A stretch of DNA of 42,982 bases from contig JADGCO010000032.1 in NCBI GenBank assembly GCA_015228935.1, forward strand, positions 1-42,982, given 5' to 3'. Source of the DNA: Magnetococcales bacterium. Its GTDB lineage: Bacteria; Pseudomonadota; Magnetococcia; Magnetococcales; DC0425bin3. The notes under the pieces are model-generated. The model saw only the letters and a list, made by a program, of their open reading frames with translations. It was not told where the DNA came from and did no database searches. Both the position numbers and the translations under genes were made by a program. Shown here piece after piece: positions 11,127 through 20,356 of this stretch (position 1 is its first letter; every line of letters starts with the position of its first letter).

Positions 11127-12454
11127 TGATGGGTGGACGATCCAGGACGCGCACACTTGGGATATGGATGAATGGCGAGCATGTGGGTCGCTGGACGGTC
11201 ACTCCCCAGGGCGAACATGAGTTTGAGTATGCCGAGTCCTGGGTGGCATCGGCTTACGGGCGCTCCATCTCTCTCTCCATGCCGATGAGCCGGGTGGGTC
11301 GTCTTTACAAGGGTGCCATTGTTGAAAATTATTTCGACAATCTGCTGCCTGACAATGACAAAATCCGGGTGCGCATTCAGCAGCGATTTGGTGCCCCTTC
11401 ACAGGCACCCTTTGATCTGCTTGCCGAGATTGGTCGTGATTGTGTTGGGGCCTTGCAATTGCTGCCGGACGATGAAACCCCCGGCAACATCCGGCAAATT
11501 GAAGCCGAGGCGGTGAGTGAGGCAGATATTGAGCAGATTCTTGACAATACGTTCAATGCGTCTGTTTTCGGGCAGCATCAGGATGAGGACGATTTTCGCA
11601 TTTCGATAGCCGGTGTTCAGGAAAAAACGGCCTTGCTGTTTCACGAGGAAAGGTGGTTGAAGCCCCGGGGTGCAACCCCGACCACGCACATTTTGAAATT
11701 TCCCATTGGCCGCCACGGGAACCAGGGGATTGATCTCGCCATGTCGGTCGAGAACGAGTGGCTCTGTGCCCGCATATTGAATGCCTATGGAATCAGGGTA
11801 GCCAAATGTTGGCCGGCGACCTTTGGCCGGCAGAAGGTTCTTGTCGTCGAGCGTTTTGATCGCCGGCTGGCACGCGATGGATCCTGGATCATGCGCCTGC
11901 CACAGGAAGACATGTGCCAGGCCAGAGGCGTTGCCCCGGATTTGAAATACGAGAAAAACGGCGGGCCGGGCGTCAAGACGATCATGGATCTGTTGCTGGG
12001 ATCCGCCAGCGCCGAAGCCGACCGGGCAGATTTTTTCAAGACTCAAATCGTTTATTGGCTGATATGCGCCATCGATGGTCACGCCAAAAATTTCAGTATT
12101 TTTCTTGAACCACATGGCACGTACCGCTTGACGCCACGCTACGATGTGCTGTCGGCCTACCCGGTTCTGGGCAACGGTCCAGGTCTTCTGCAAGAGAAAA
12201 AGGCAAGGATGGCCATGGCGTTGATTGGCAAAAATCGACATGACAAATGGGCTGAACTTCAGAAGCGGCATTTTGAAGCCACGGCCAGGTCCTGTGGTAT
12301 CGAAGCATCCGGAAAAATGATCGTGGAACATGTGCTTGCCGCAACGCCGAAGATCATTGCAGAGGTCGCGGAGGGGCTTCCCGGGGATTTTCCCGAGCGG
12401 ATCGCAAAGCCCATACTGGATGGACTCCAGCGCATGACGCAACGGCTCACATGA
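11126..12454 (+). CDS. hipA: HipA-like serine/threonine kinase toxin
   Basis: HipA-type toxins phosphorylate a translation component (in E. coli, glutamyl-tRNA synthetase GltX), which halts growth and promotes persistence. This copy appears intact at 443 residues. Ser160 in ISIAGVQEK matches the regulatory autophosphorylation loop (E. coli Ser150). The catalytic Asp317 is in DGHAKNFS and the metal-binding Asp340 in YDVLSAYP. The N-terminal region (YFDNLLPDN) is the usual HipA N1 domain. ATG 11126 overlaps the hipB stop as TGATG, indicating translational coupling; GTG 11120 is an in-frame alternative. The target in this organism is not known. Confidence 0.94.
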   Translation: MMGGRSRTRTLGIWMNGEHVGRWTVTPQGEHEFEYAESWVASAYGRSISLSMPMSRVGRLYKGAIVENYFDNLLPDNDKIRVRIQQRFGAPSQAPFDLLAEIGRDCVGALQLLPDDETPGNIRQIEAEAVSEADIEQILDNTFNASVFGQHQDEDDFRISIAGVQEKTALLFHEERWLKPRGATPTTHILKFPIGRHGNQGIDLAMSVENEWLCARILNAYGIRVAKCWPATFGRQKVLVVERFDRRLARDGSWIMRLPQEDMCQARGVAPDLKYEKNGGPGVKTIMDLLLGSASAEADRADFFKTQIVYWLICAIDGHAKNFSIFLEPHGTYRLTPRYDVLSAYPVLGNGPGLLQEKKARMAMALIGKNRHDKWAELQKRHFEATARSCGIEASGKMIVEHVLAATPKIIAEVAEGLPGDFPERIAKPILDGLQRMTQRLT

Positions 12455-12533
12455 GAGCGTATCCATTGCCTGGATTGGCCTTGTTTTTTTATGAGAGAAT
12501 GGTGCCGTGTGGGGTACCATGCCGGGGTAGTCC

Positions 12534-12884
12534 ATGAACAAACGCATCAAACTGCTTGAATCCATGCAAAATAATCCACGCGACTGGCGGATCGAGGATT
12601 TGCTTTCCGTGGCATGGGCAACACCACCGTATCCATTCGAAGCCTATACGCATATCATCAGCCCCTTATCGGAGGAGGAAGGGGGTGGTTTTTTGCTGAC
12701 CTTTCCGGATTTACCTGGCTGCATGGCGGATGGTGAGACCGAGACCGAAGCCGTTTTGCATGGGCGGGATGCCTTCGCATCCTGGGTGTCGGCACGGGTT
12801 GATACAGGCAAGGCAATCCCTGAACCGGCCTGTCGGCCAGGAGCCATACCGACGGTTTCTGGACGTTTTATTGGGAGCCCTTGA
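12534..12884 (+). pseudogene. HicA-HicB chimeric remnant
   Basis: The 116-residue frame joins two unrelated pieces. Residues 1 to about 28 (KLLESMQNNPRDWRIEDLL) resemble the beginning of a HicA-type mRNA interferase of the NPRDWRIEDL group; the catalytic His and the double-stranded-RNA-binding-like fold are missing. Residues about 33-100 resemble a HicB antitoxin N-terminal domain (EEEGGGFLLTFPDLPGC, then DGETETEAVLHGRDAF). The usual C-terminal DNA-binding part stops after SGRF. The simplest reading is an internal deletion that fused hicA to hicB, plus loss of the hicB 3' end. It could still be expressed as a small HicB-like protein. It overlaps the first possible start (TTG 12881) of the next gene. 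Confidence 0.7.
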
Positions 12885-12889
12885 TCAAG

Positions 12890-15109
12890 ATGGAGATTAT
12901 TCAGAAAAACGACCAGTCAGGTGATTCATTGACGGAAACAACCGTCTTGCACATCACAAAAATGTGTTGCCCGGTAGAGGCGGATCTGGTCCGCAAGGCG
13001 CTGGCCGGTCTTGACGGTGTTGTGCAATTGGACTTTGACTTCATGCAGCGGGATGTGGTGGTGGTGCATCGGGGCGTGCAACGCGCAGCCATGGTCGCCG
13101 CCTTGCGCACCGTAGAGATGGAACCGGATCCCCAGAAAACAGGCGCGAATGCCAATCTGGCAGACACCGGTTTGGCAGATGCCGATCCGGCTTGTGCCTG
13201 CTCTGCACCGGTCCAGTCGCACTCTTTCCTGCGTGCGTGGGGGCTGACCATTCTGGCCGGGGTGAGTGCGGTTGGGGGAGAAATTCTGGCCTGGAGCGGT
13301 ATTGATGAAAACTCCCCGTGGCTCATTGCCCTGGCTCTGGTATCCATTGCCTCGGGTGGTCTGGGGACGCTGAGGCGCGGCTGGATTGCCTTGCGCCATC
13401 TCTCCCTCAATATTAATTTTTTGATGTCGCTGGCCGTACTGGGTGCCATGGCCATCGGGCAGTGGCCCGAGGCAGCGATGGTGATTTTTTTGTTTGGGGT
13501 GGCCGAACGGATCGAGGCCCTCTCCCTGGATCGGGCACGCAATGCCGTGCGGGAACTCATGACTCTGGCACCAGAAATTGCCACGGTCCAGATGGCAAGC
13601 GGAGCCTGGGAAAGCCTGCCTGCCAAAAGCGTCACCATTGGGCAAATGGTCCGGGTCAAACCGGGTGAGCGGATTGCCCTGGATGGTGTCGTGGTCACCG
13701 GACGATCCGGAGTCAATCAGGCCCCCATCACCGGCGAAAGTGTACCAGTCCTGAAAGAGACCGGTCACATTCTTTATGCCGGATCGATCAACGGTTCCGG
13801 GATGTTGGAATATCGGGTCACGGCAGACTGGCAACATTCCACCCTGGCACGCATCATCGACACCATCCAGGCGGCCCAGGCCAAACGGGCTCCCATGCAA
13901 CGAATTGTGGATCGGTTCGCCCAGTACTATACCCCGGCGGTGGTCGGGATCGCGGTGTTGATTGCCACGGTACCGCCATACCTGTTCGGCGGGGCATTTT
14001 CTGAATGGTTTTACAAGGCATTGGTGATGCTGGTGGTGGCCTGTCCCTGTGCCCTGGTCATTTCCACACCGGTGACGGTGGTCAGTGGTCTGGCCGCCGG
14101 GGCGCGGCGCGGTATTTTGATCAAGGGCGGTCTCTATCTGGAGCAGGCTCATGCCATCAAGGCCATTGCCCTCGACAAAACCGGTACCTTGACGCAAGGT
14201 CAACTCACCATGACCGATTTCATCCCTCTGGGCAATCGGGATCGGGAACGGACCTTGCGCCTGGCAGCCAGTCTGGAGGTGCATTCCGAACACCCGGTGG
14301 CCGCAGCCATCGTTTCCGCCTACGGGAAAAACCGTATCCTGATGCATGTGCGTGGTTTCGAGGCAATCCCGGGGCGTGGTGTGCGGGGAACACTCCAGGG
14401 TGAACTTCATCATCTCGGCAGTCGCCGCCTGTTGGAAGAACTCGGATTCAGCCATCCAGACGTGGAAAAAAGGGTTCCTGTCCTTGAACAGGAAGAAAAA
14501 ACCGTTGTAATCCTGACCTCGGCCACGGAACCGTTGGCCATCATTGCCGTTGCCGATCAGATGCGGACCCATGCCCCGGAAGCAATCCACTCCCTGCACA
14601 AGCTGGGAATTGCCGTGACCATGCTGACCGGTGACAATGCTGCCACCGCCCGGGCCATTGCCCGACACGCCGGGATCACCGACGTTCAGGCCGGTCTGCT
14701 CCCCGATGAAAAATTGCTCGCCATCGAAGCATTGATGCAACGCTTTGGTATCGTGGCCATGGTGGGGGATGGGATCAACGATGCCCCGGCCCTGGCCCGT
14801 GCCTCCATCGGTATCGCCATGGGCAATTCCGGAACCGATACAGCCCTGGAAACCGCCGATGTGGCCATCATGAACGACGATCTGCGCAAGGTTGGAGAGT
14901 TTGTGCGTCTTGGGCAGGCAACCCGCCAGATTTTATGGGAAAATATTATTCTGGCCATCGGTATCAAGGGCACCTTTCTCGTGCTGTCGGCCTTGGGAAT
15001 CGCCACCCTCTGGATGGCCGTTCTGGCCGACATGGGCACCAGCCTTATGGTGATTCTCAACGGGCGTCGTCTGTTGAATTTTTTCAGGCCGGCCCGGGAG
15101 ACGGATTGA
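12890..15109 (+). CDS. Heavy-metal P-type ATPase (Zn/Cd/Pb exporter, P1B-2)
   Basis: An inner-membrane pump that exports divalent soft metals. In order: an N-terminal HMA-like domain with MCCPVE at residues 25-30 instead of CxxC; paired transmembrane helices; an actuator domain containing TGES; the CPC metal site at Cys385-Pro-Cys387; the phosphorylated Asp429 in DKTGTLT; the HP motif; the hinge GDGINDAPALA. Helix 8 carries the DMGTSLMVILN pattern typical of ZntA/CadA. Together these favour Zn, Cd or Pb over Cu. ATG 12890 gives 739 residues; TTG 12881 is also possible. No metal-responsive regulator was seen next to it. It ends one base from the oppositely oriented glycosyltransferase gene. 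Confidence 0.95.
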   Translation: MEIIQKNDQSGDSLTETTVLHITKMCCPVEADLVRKALAGLDGVVQLDFDFMQRDVVVVHRGVQRAAMVAALRTVEMEPDPQKTGANANLADTGLADADPACACSAPVQSHSFLRAWGLTILAGVSAVGGEILAWSGIDENSPWLIALALVSIASGGLGTLRRGWIALRHLSLNINFLMSLAVLGAMAIGQWPEAAMVIFLFGVAERIEALSLDRARNAVRELMTLAPEIATVQMASGAWESLPAKSVTIGQMVRVKPGERIALDGVVVTGRSGVNQAPITGESVPVLKETGHILYAGSINGSGMLEYRVTADWQHSTLARIIDTIQAAQAKRAPMQRIVDRFAQYYTPAVVGIAVLIATVPPYLFGGAFSEWFYKALVMLVVACPCALVISTPVTVVSGLAAGARRGILIKGGLYLEQAHAIKAIALDKTGTLTQGQLTMTDFIPLGNRDRERTLRLAASLEVHSEHPVAAAIVSAYGKNRILMHVRGFEAIPGRGVRGTLQGELHHLGSRRLLEELGFSHPDVEKRVPVLEQEEKTVVILTSATEPLAIIAVADQMRTHAPEAIHSLHKLGIAVTMLTGDNAATARAIARHAGITDVQAGLLPDEKLLAIEALMQRFGIVAMVGDGINDAPALARASIGIAMGNSGTDTALETADVAIMNDDLRKVGEFVRLGQATRQILWENIILAIGIKGTFLVLSALGIATLWMAVLADMGTSLMVILNGRRLLNFFRPARETD

Positions 15110-15110
15110 T

Positions 15111-16628
15111 TCAAACCCCCTGATCCCGGTTGGCCTCCTCCTGGCGTCGGGAACTGGCCTGGAATGCCTTATCCAGCAGATGTTGCAATCCTGGCATGGG
15201 TTGCAGCTCGAAAAAGATTTGATAACTGAAGAGTCCCTTGGAAAGGCGGATCAGCCACCTGTTCAGGTTCAGCAGAAATTTCGAGAGCGCGTTATGCCCG
15301 ATTGCCAGGGGAAACGGGGCGGGGATACCCTGGACCCGAATCACCTTGAAGCCACGCTCCTCGAACAATTGCCGAAAGGAGGCAAAAGTGAACAGGCGCA
15401 AATGGGTAAAATCAAGAATGCCGCGTTTGCCGTAACGAAAGGCCCCGAGAAACAACATGAGACGCACAAAGACAAACGCCACATTTCCTGTTGTTGCCAG
15501 GATGCGGGCCTTGGGATTGCCGCCGCAGGCCTGATGCAGATTGACGACGAAGGCTTCCGGATCTGCAAGATGTTCCACAATATCCAGCAGGATGACATGA
15601 GAAAAACGGGAATAATCCCTGGGCGGGAAATTTTTGCTCAGGTCGTCATGCACAACATAGTCGTCGAATACATCCTTGCTGGAGCGTTCCAGCATGTCAA
15701 TTCCCGTGATGCGGCACCCTTTCTCCTGGAGTTTGCGATTCATCGTGCCATCGCTGCAACTGACATCCAACACCTCGGACCCCTGGGGAATGGCTTCAAA
15801 AACCGCTGAATGCGAAGAGGAAAAACTCAATTTCGATTCATATCGGGGCTTGGGCTTTTTGTGTCCATCCAGGTCGAATTTGCGCTGATAAAAAATTCCC
15901 AGGGGTTGCATGCGCACGATGGTCGTCACTTTGACCACATCCCAGGCATACTTCAGGCCGTTGACATGGCAGACTTCATCGCCATAAAAGGTGGGGATGG
16001 GGTGTTCCCGGATGCGCAGTCCCGCATTGACAAACTGGATGATGATTTCTGTATCAAAGTGAAAGTCGTTGGTATTCAGTTGAAAGGGGACCTGTTTCAA
16101 GGCCGATGTCCGGTACAGCCGATAGCCGGAATGGAATTCGGAAAGCTCGGAGCGCAAAAGACGGTTTTGATACGTGGTCAGAATTTTGTTGCCGGCATAT
16201 TTATAGAGCGGCATGCCTCCCTGAATGGCGGCAAAACGGCTCATCATGCGTGAGCCGAACAATGCCATGGCATCCTGATCGAGCATGGATTGCAGGAGAT
16301 CGGGGAGCTTTTCCGGGGCATATTGGCCATCGCCATGCAGCAGGGCCACAACATCGAAACCGTTTTGCATGGCGTAGTGAAAGCCAATCTTCTGGTTGCC
16401 ACCGTAGCCCTGGTTGACCGGGTTGAACAGGACGGTCAACGGGAACGGAAAAACGCCAGAATTTTGATATTCAATGGCTTTTTCAAATGTTTTGTCACGG
16501 GACGCATCATCGATGATGAGGACCTCGGTGTGATGTTTTTCCAATTCCCGGGGAATGCGGGACAGAACACTGACGATGGTCTTTTCCGCATTATAGGCGA
16601 CAATGAATATCAGAAACCGGCAAGGCAT
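15111..16628 (-). CDS. Bifunctional GT2 glycosyltransferase / SAM methyltransferase
   Basis: Two enzymes in one chain of about 505 residues. Residues 1 to about 250 are a family 2 glycosyltransferase similar to dolichyl-phosphate mannose synthases (IVAYNAEKTI start, IDDASRDKT, LHGDGQYAPE as the metal/nucleotide-sugar site). Residues about 285-480 are a class I methyltransferase with SAM motif VLDVSCSDGTMNRKL and the HLRLFTFASF pattern near the end. ATG 16628 has GGACGG 6 bases upstream; ATG 16679 is an in-frame alternative. It is transcribed toward the P-type ATPase and shares its strand with the GT4 genes. Sugar and methyl acceptor cannot be read from sequence. Confidence 0.88.
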   Translation of the reverse strand: MPCRFLIFIVAYNAEKTIVSVLSRIPRELEKHHTEVLIIDDASRDKTFEKAIEYQNSGVFPFPLTVLFNPVNQGYGGNQKIGFHYAMQNGFDVVALLHGDGQYAPEKLPDLLQSMLDQDAMALFGSRMMSRFAAIQGGMPLYKYAGNKILTTYQNRLLRSELSEFHSGYRLYRTSALKQVPFQLNTNDFHFDTEIIIQFVNAGLRIREHPIPTFYGDEVCHVNGLKYAWDVVKVTTIVRMQPLGIFYQRKFDLDGHKKPKPRYESKLSFSSSHSAVFEAIPQGSEVLDVSCSDGTMNRKLQEKGCRITGIDMLERSSKDVFDDYVVHDDLSKNFPPRDYSRFSHVILLDIVEHLADPEAFVVNLHQACGGNPKARILATTGNVAFVFVRLMLFLGAFRYGKRGILDFTHLRLFTFASFRQLFEERGFKVIRVQGIPAPFPLAIGHNALSKFLLNLNRWLIRLSKGLFSYQIFFELQPMPGLQHLLDKAFQASSRRQEEANRDQGV

Positions 16629-16795
16629 GATGAACCGTCCGTTTTGAGGGTCAGAACCAGGATCGCTCGTTTGAATCATGCCTGATTTTTTTCCCCAAGC
16701 CAATGGTGTCTCCTCGATTCAGGGCGGATCTTTTTTCAATATGGGTCTGTGGAAGAAAATGGCCTGCTTCATGGTGAATCTTGCAGGGCACAGCC

Positions 16796-16867
16796 CTTCC
16801 TCCTGGACCTCCATCCCAGTTTTTCATTCGTTTTTTTTCGAAATTAATAAGTTATTAGACAGCCTCT
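16796..16867 (+). repeat. Truncated copy of the 165-bp inverted-end repeat
   Basis: These 72 bases match the right half of the element at 23083-23247. They share a long stretch starting CTTCCTCCTGGACCTCC and the identical 17-base end GTTATTAGACAGCCTCT at 16851-16867. The left half and left end are absent. On the minus strand the copy encodes the last 15 or so residues and the stop codon of the adjacent GT4 gene. Confidence 0.85.
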
Positions 16868-18068
16868 GAGAGAGGGCATGGATGGGGATGGCCTGGATGG
16901 CCTGGATGATGCCATCTCTGGCCTGGAGCAGATTCCAGGATTGAATTTTTTGTTGGGCAGCCGCGCCCATTTTTTTCAAATCGACCTGGGGCTGCATGGC
17001 CAACCGCAGGCGTTCCACCAGGGCTGTCTTGTTCCGGGCCGGAAAAATCCAGCCGGTGACATCGGGTTCCACGAGATCGGGTCCACACCCCACCTGGTCA
17101 CTGAGCAGCACCGGCACACCGCAACACATGGCTTCATTGACCCCCAATCCCCAGGTTTCATCGTGGGAGGATGGCAAAACGAACAAATCACCCAGGCGAT
17201 AGACCAGCGGCATGCCGGACTGGTTTTGGAATGGCAGGAAATAAACTCTGTTGCGAACGGATTGCGCCCGGATCGACAAGGCGTCACGCAACTCTCCGTC
17301 ACCCACGAACAGCAAAACGGTGTTGGCAATATCGGCTGCGAGGAACGCATCCAGGAGGAGCATGGGTTGTTTTTTTTCTTGCAATTTTCCGGCAAAGAGC
17401 AGCACCCGGCAATCGGGAGGAATGCCCAGGCTGAGTCGCCAGGCAGAGGCTTCCTGGTTCCGGACTATGGAATCCGCCGCAAAGCGGGTGTTGTCCACGA
17501 CATGCGGACAAAAATGGAGCCTCTCCGGGGGTACGCCAAAACTGCGAAAATAGTCCCGATTCAGGGTGCCACAATACAGAAACCCCTGACAGCGGCGAAA
17601 GAGGATGCGCAAGACCCAGGCCCGCAACAGCTTTTTGATGCCACCCCGGGGCGAGAGCAGGTGGGAATCGCCGCGAAACAAAAGCGGCATCTTGCAGGCT
17701 GCGAGGGACCACATGGCCAACAGATGGCTTTGATGCATATAGCCATTGACCATCACCACATCCGGCTGCCAGGCCAGGACCCGTTGGACCAGATCCGGAT
17801 TGATCAAACCGCGAAAATGGTGTGTGCCAGGGTGACGGGCCACATTGGGCACAAACTCCCAGGGATACCCTTCCAGCAGGGGAACATCCCAGCGAATCTG
17901 TTTTTGAAAGCCATGATCATGGAAACCTGTGATATCTCGATTGTCCCAGGTATAGAAGACCCGGATGGCCAATTCCGGATGTTCGTTCAGGACCACCCAG
18001 AGCGGGGCATGGTATTGAATGGGATGTGACACGATGATCGCAAGACGGGCGGGTTTGGAGGAGATCAT
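16824..18068 (-). CDS. GT4-family glycosyltransferase
   Basis: A GT-B fold retaining glycosyltransferase of 414 residues. The N-terminal acceptor domain begins IIVSHPIQYHAPLW, a start typical of surface-polysaccharide GT4 enzymes. The C-terminal nucleotide-sugar domain shows the family motif around SHDETWGLGVNEAMCCG (E-x7-E type). Its ATG overlaps the stop of the upstream GT4 gene by 4 bases (ATGA), so translation is coupled. The C-terminal LSQRLSNNLLISKKNE is encoded by the truncated repeat at 16796-16867, so the original end was probably replaced. A run IIQAIQAI just before it comes from a 9-base GGCCTGGAT-type duplication. Sugar specificity is unknown. Confidence 0.9.
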   Translation of the reverse strand: MISSKPARLAIIVSHPIQYHAPLWVVLNEHPELAIRVFYTWDNRDITGFHDHGFQKQIRWDVPLLEGYPWEFVPNVARHPGTHHFRGLINPDLVQRVLAWQPDVVMVNGYMHQSHLLAMWSLAACKMPLLFRGDSHLLSPRGGIKKLLRAWVLRILFRRCQGFLYCGTLNRDYFRSFGVPPERLHFCPHVVDNTRFAADSIVRNQEASAWRLSLGIPPDCRVLLFAGKLQEKKQPMLLLDAFLAADIANTVLLFVGDGELRDALSIRAQSVRNRVYFLPFQNQSGMPLVYRLGDLFVLPSSHDETWGLGVNEAMCCGVPVLLSDQVGCGPDLVEPDVTGWIFPARNKTALVERLRLAMQPQVDLKKMGAAAQQKIQSWNLLQARDGIIQAIQAIPIHALSQRLSNNLLISKKNE

Positions 18069-19438
18069 GACTGTCCATTCACCCTGGAATCCGTGGACAC
18101 CCTGGAATCCGTGGACACCCTGGAATCCGTGGACACCTTGGAATCCGTGGACACCTTGGAACCCTTGGACTCTCTGGTGTCCGTCAACACTTCTGAATCC
18201 GTTAGATCTGACTTATTCAGCAAGGAATCCACGGCTTTTTGGAGATTGCGGCGATATGTTTCCCAACTGTTGAGTTCTGCCTGTTGCCGGGCCATTCGAC
18301 TCATTTCCGGAATTTTTTCCCGATGGCGGGAAAACCAGATCAGGTGTTCGACCAGGCCGTCCAGGTCACCACTCGGAAAGACCCTGCCGCAAGTATCGTC
18401 GAGAATATCCGGACCGCAGGTGGCATCACTGCACAGGGCGGGCAGACCACAAGCCATGGCCTCGGTGACCACCAGGCCATATCCTTCAAAAAAAGATGGA
18501 AAGACAAATACATCAGAGTCCTGGAACGCAGCCCGCAATCCATCAGCCGCCAGATGACCGAGAAAACGTACTCCATGGGGCAACTCTTTTTTCCATCTGT
18601 CTGCCACAGCCCAACTCCCTGCCAGCACGAGTTCGGCATCCGGCAGGGCCGCTTTTTTCCAGGCGTTGAGCAGGAGCGGGATTCCTTTGCGGATGGAAAT
18701 ATGCCCCGCATAGATGAAGCGCAGGGGACGCTTGAGAGTTGCATGGGTGGTTTTGGGGAGCCATTGGTTGGTATCCACGCCATAGGGAACCACGATCACT
18801 TTTTTGTCGGCGTGCTGGAGGATGGTTTGTTTGGCAAAGGAGGATGCGGTCAGCACCAGATCGGCCAACTCCATTTCCTGGCGTTTCTGGTCTGGGCGCA
18901 CGAAGCGATTTTGCACGATGCCACCCGAGGGGATCCACTCCGCATAATCGGCATGGAGTTGTCGGGAGATCACTTCCCAGGCCGGATAGTAGCCGATGGG
19001 CATGTCATACAGGCAGGGTTTGCCCTGGGCACGGGCTGCCTGAAAGCCTCCCAGGGCGCAATCTTCGAAGCTGTGAACCGCATCGGCTTGTGAACAATGG
19101 CGGGCCAGGGTCGCCATCAACCAATCGTTGGCCTGATAGGCCATGGCCTCATCGACATCCGACAAACCAAAACGGCTGGCCAGCAGGCGCCGGGCCATGC
19201 GTTGCCACTCTCCTGCCGGATTCTGGATGATGCGTGCCTGATCCAGGGGAGGAAACCGGCGGCGGCGCACACGCCGGGTCAGTTCATGCAGGCCGGGAAG
19301 TCGTTCCAGCCAAGCCATTTCCCGGGCCGTAGGCAGCCAGGCAACACAGAAAGCCAACAAACGGCCCCGTTCAAAATGGGCCAGTGCGGCATGGTGGGAA
19401 TTGGGATTGCCGCTTGGATGACCGAAAAGAATTTTCAC
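18065..19438 (-). CDS. GT4-family glycosyltransferase with repeat tail
   Basis: A 457-residue GT-B glycosyltransferase. The N-terminus (MKILFGHPSGNPNSHHAA) forms the acceptor domain. The donor domain carries YAGHISIRKGIPLLLNAW and the family signature PSFFEGYGLVVTEAMACG. The catalytic part ends near residue 400. The rest is a hydrophilic tail with about five copies of a six-residue VSTDSR/K unit, made by an 18-bp tandem repeat. The gene lies upstream of and overlaps the next GT4. The two enzymes probably act in sequence on one glycan, which is inferred from the coupling. Confidence 0.9.
   Translation of the reverse strand: MKILFGHPSGNPNSHHAALAHFERGRLLAFCVAWLPTAREMAWLERLPGLHELTRRVRRRRFPPLDQARIIQNPAGEWQRMARRLLASRFGLSDVDEAMAYQANDWLMATLARHCSQADAVHSFEDCALGGFQAARAQGKPCLYDMPIGYYPAWEVISRQLHADYAEWIPSGGIVQNRFVRPDQKRQEMELADLVLTASSFAKQTILQHADKKVIVVPYGVDTNQWLPKTTHATLKRPLRFIYAGHISIRKGIPLLLNAWKKAALPDAELVLAGSWAVADRWKKELPHGVRFLGHLAADGLRAAFQDSDVFVFPSFFEGYGLVVTEAMACGLPALCSDATCGPDILDDTCGRVFPSGDLDGLVEHLIWFSRHREKIPEMSRMARQQAELNSWETYRRNLQKAVDSLLNKSDLTDSEVLTDTRESKGSKVSTDSKVSTDSRVSTDSRVSTDSRVNGQS
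18081..18170 (+). repeat. 18-bp minisatellite in GT4 C-terminus
   Basis: Five 18-base units (ACCCTGGAATCCGTGGAC at 18081, 18099 and 18117; ACCTTGG variants at 18135 and 18153) lie in tandem, with more degenerate copies continuing to about 18210. The unit is six codons, so copy-number change does not shift the frame. Confidence 0.95.
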
Positions 19439-19459
19439 GTCCCGTCCCCACCTGATGTT

Positions 19460-20281
19460 TCAGATGTCACTCTGCCTGGAACCCGTTGCGGGGAAAAAAT
19501 TTTCCCCTGAAAAACGCGGTTTGCAGGCCACAAGGCAGATGGAGTACGCCGGCCATCCGGTCAGGTAATCCAGAACCGGATCCAGCAAGGGTGGTAAAAT
19601 CCGCAGAGGCAGCGTCACGCCCCAGGCCAGCAGGGGATGGATGCGTATCAACTTCCGTATGGCCCAGGTCAATTTTTGACTCAGGAAACCGCTGCAATAG
19701 GAGATTTCCTCCAGGAGCAATCCGGCATCCTGGCACAATTCGGTCAACATGGCCGGCGAATATCCCCGGCGGACATGCCACCCATCTTCGACGACACTGA
19801 ACGGGCCATCATCACTGGGCGTGATGGCGCGATAATACAGATACGGTGTGGTCAGGAGCAGACGACCGCCGGGTTTGAGACAAGCCACGATGGCATGCAG
19901 GAGGCGGCGATCATCCAGGACGTGTTCGATGGCCTCCAGGCAGATGGCCGTATCGAATTGCTGGTGCAAATCGCTTCTCTCGGCAAGATTGCGAATATCC
20001 TGGATTTCAAAACTGGCCCCTGAAATCTGGCAGAGGGCGGCCCGTTCGCTGGCCAGATCCCGATTGCGTTGATCCCAACTCAGTCCCAGGGCCAGGTAGC
20101 CACGGCGGGCAGCCCCCATGCTGAACACCCCGTTGCCACACCCCACATCGATGAGACGCGACCTTTCGGTACTCCTGGGCAGATGCCGCCGTACCCACCG
20201 CCAGCGATCCAAAACCAGGGTGTCGCCATGAACCAGGAGGGCCGGAAATCCGAAAACGCGGACCAAAAGGGATTTATCCAC
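19460..20281 (-). CDS. Class I SAM-dependent methyltransferase
   Basis: A 273-residue methyltransferase. Motif I (LIDVGCGNGVFSMGAARRG) is near residue 43, an acidic EIQD follows, and motif IV/post-I contains CLEAIEHVLDD, then LKPGGRLLLTTPYLYY. The C-terminal 70 residues are hydrophobic and may sit at the membrane. It lies 21 bases upstream of the first GT4 gene in transcription order, so a role in glycan or lipid-carrier methylation is plausible. The 3' end (after VACKPRF) is variable low-complexity sequence. The substrate cannot be inferred. Confidence 0.85.
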   Translation of the reverse strand: MDKSLLVRVFGFPALLVHGDTLVLDRWRWVRRHLPRSTERSRLIDVGCGNGVFSMGAARRGYLALGLSWDQRNRDLASERAALCQISGASFEIQDIRNLAERSDLHQQFDTAICLEAIEHVLDDRRLLHAIVACLKPGGRLLLTTPYLYYRAITPSDDGPFSVVEDGWHVRRGYSPAMLTELCQDAGLLLEEISYCSGFLSQKLTWAIRKLIRIHPLLAWGVTLPLRILPPLLDPVLDYLTGWPAYSICLVACKPRFSGENFFPATGSRQSDI

Positions 20282-20356
20282 AATCCATCAGCCTTGTTCC
20301 ATGGAGGGCCAGCACCCGCTTTCCATCATTTTGTCTACATCACCTGAAACAGAAAT

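Noticed and set aside
15100-15115. Bidirectional terminator between the P-type ATPase and the GT2-methyltransferase gene
   Set aside because: The two stops are one base apart and no hairpin followed by T-tract is visible on either strand.
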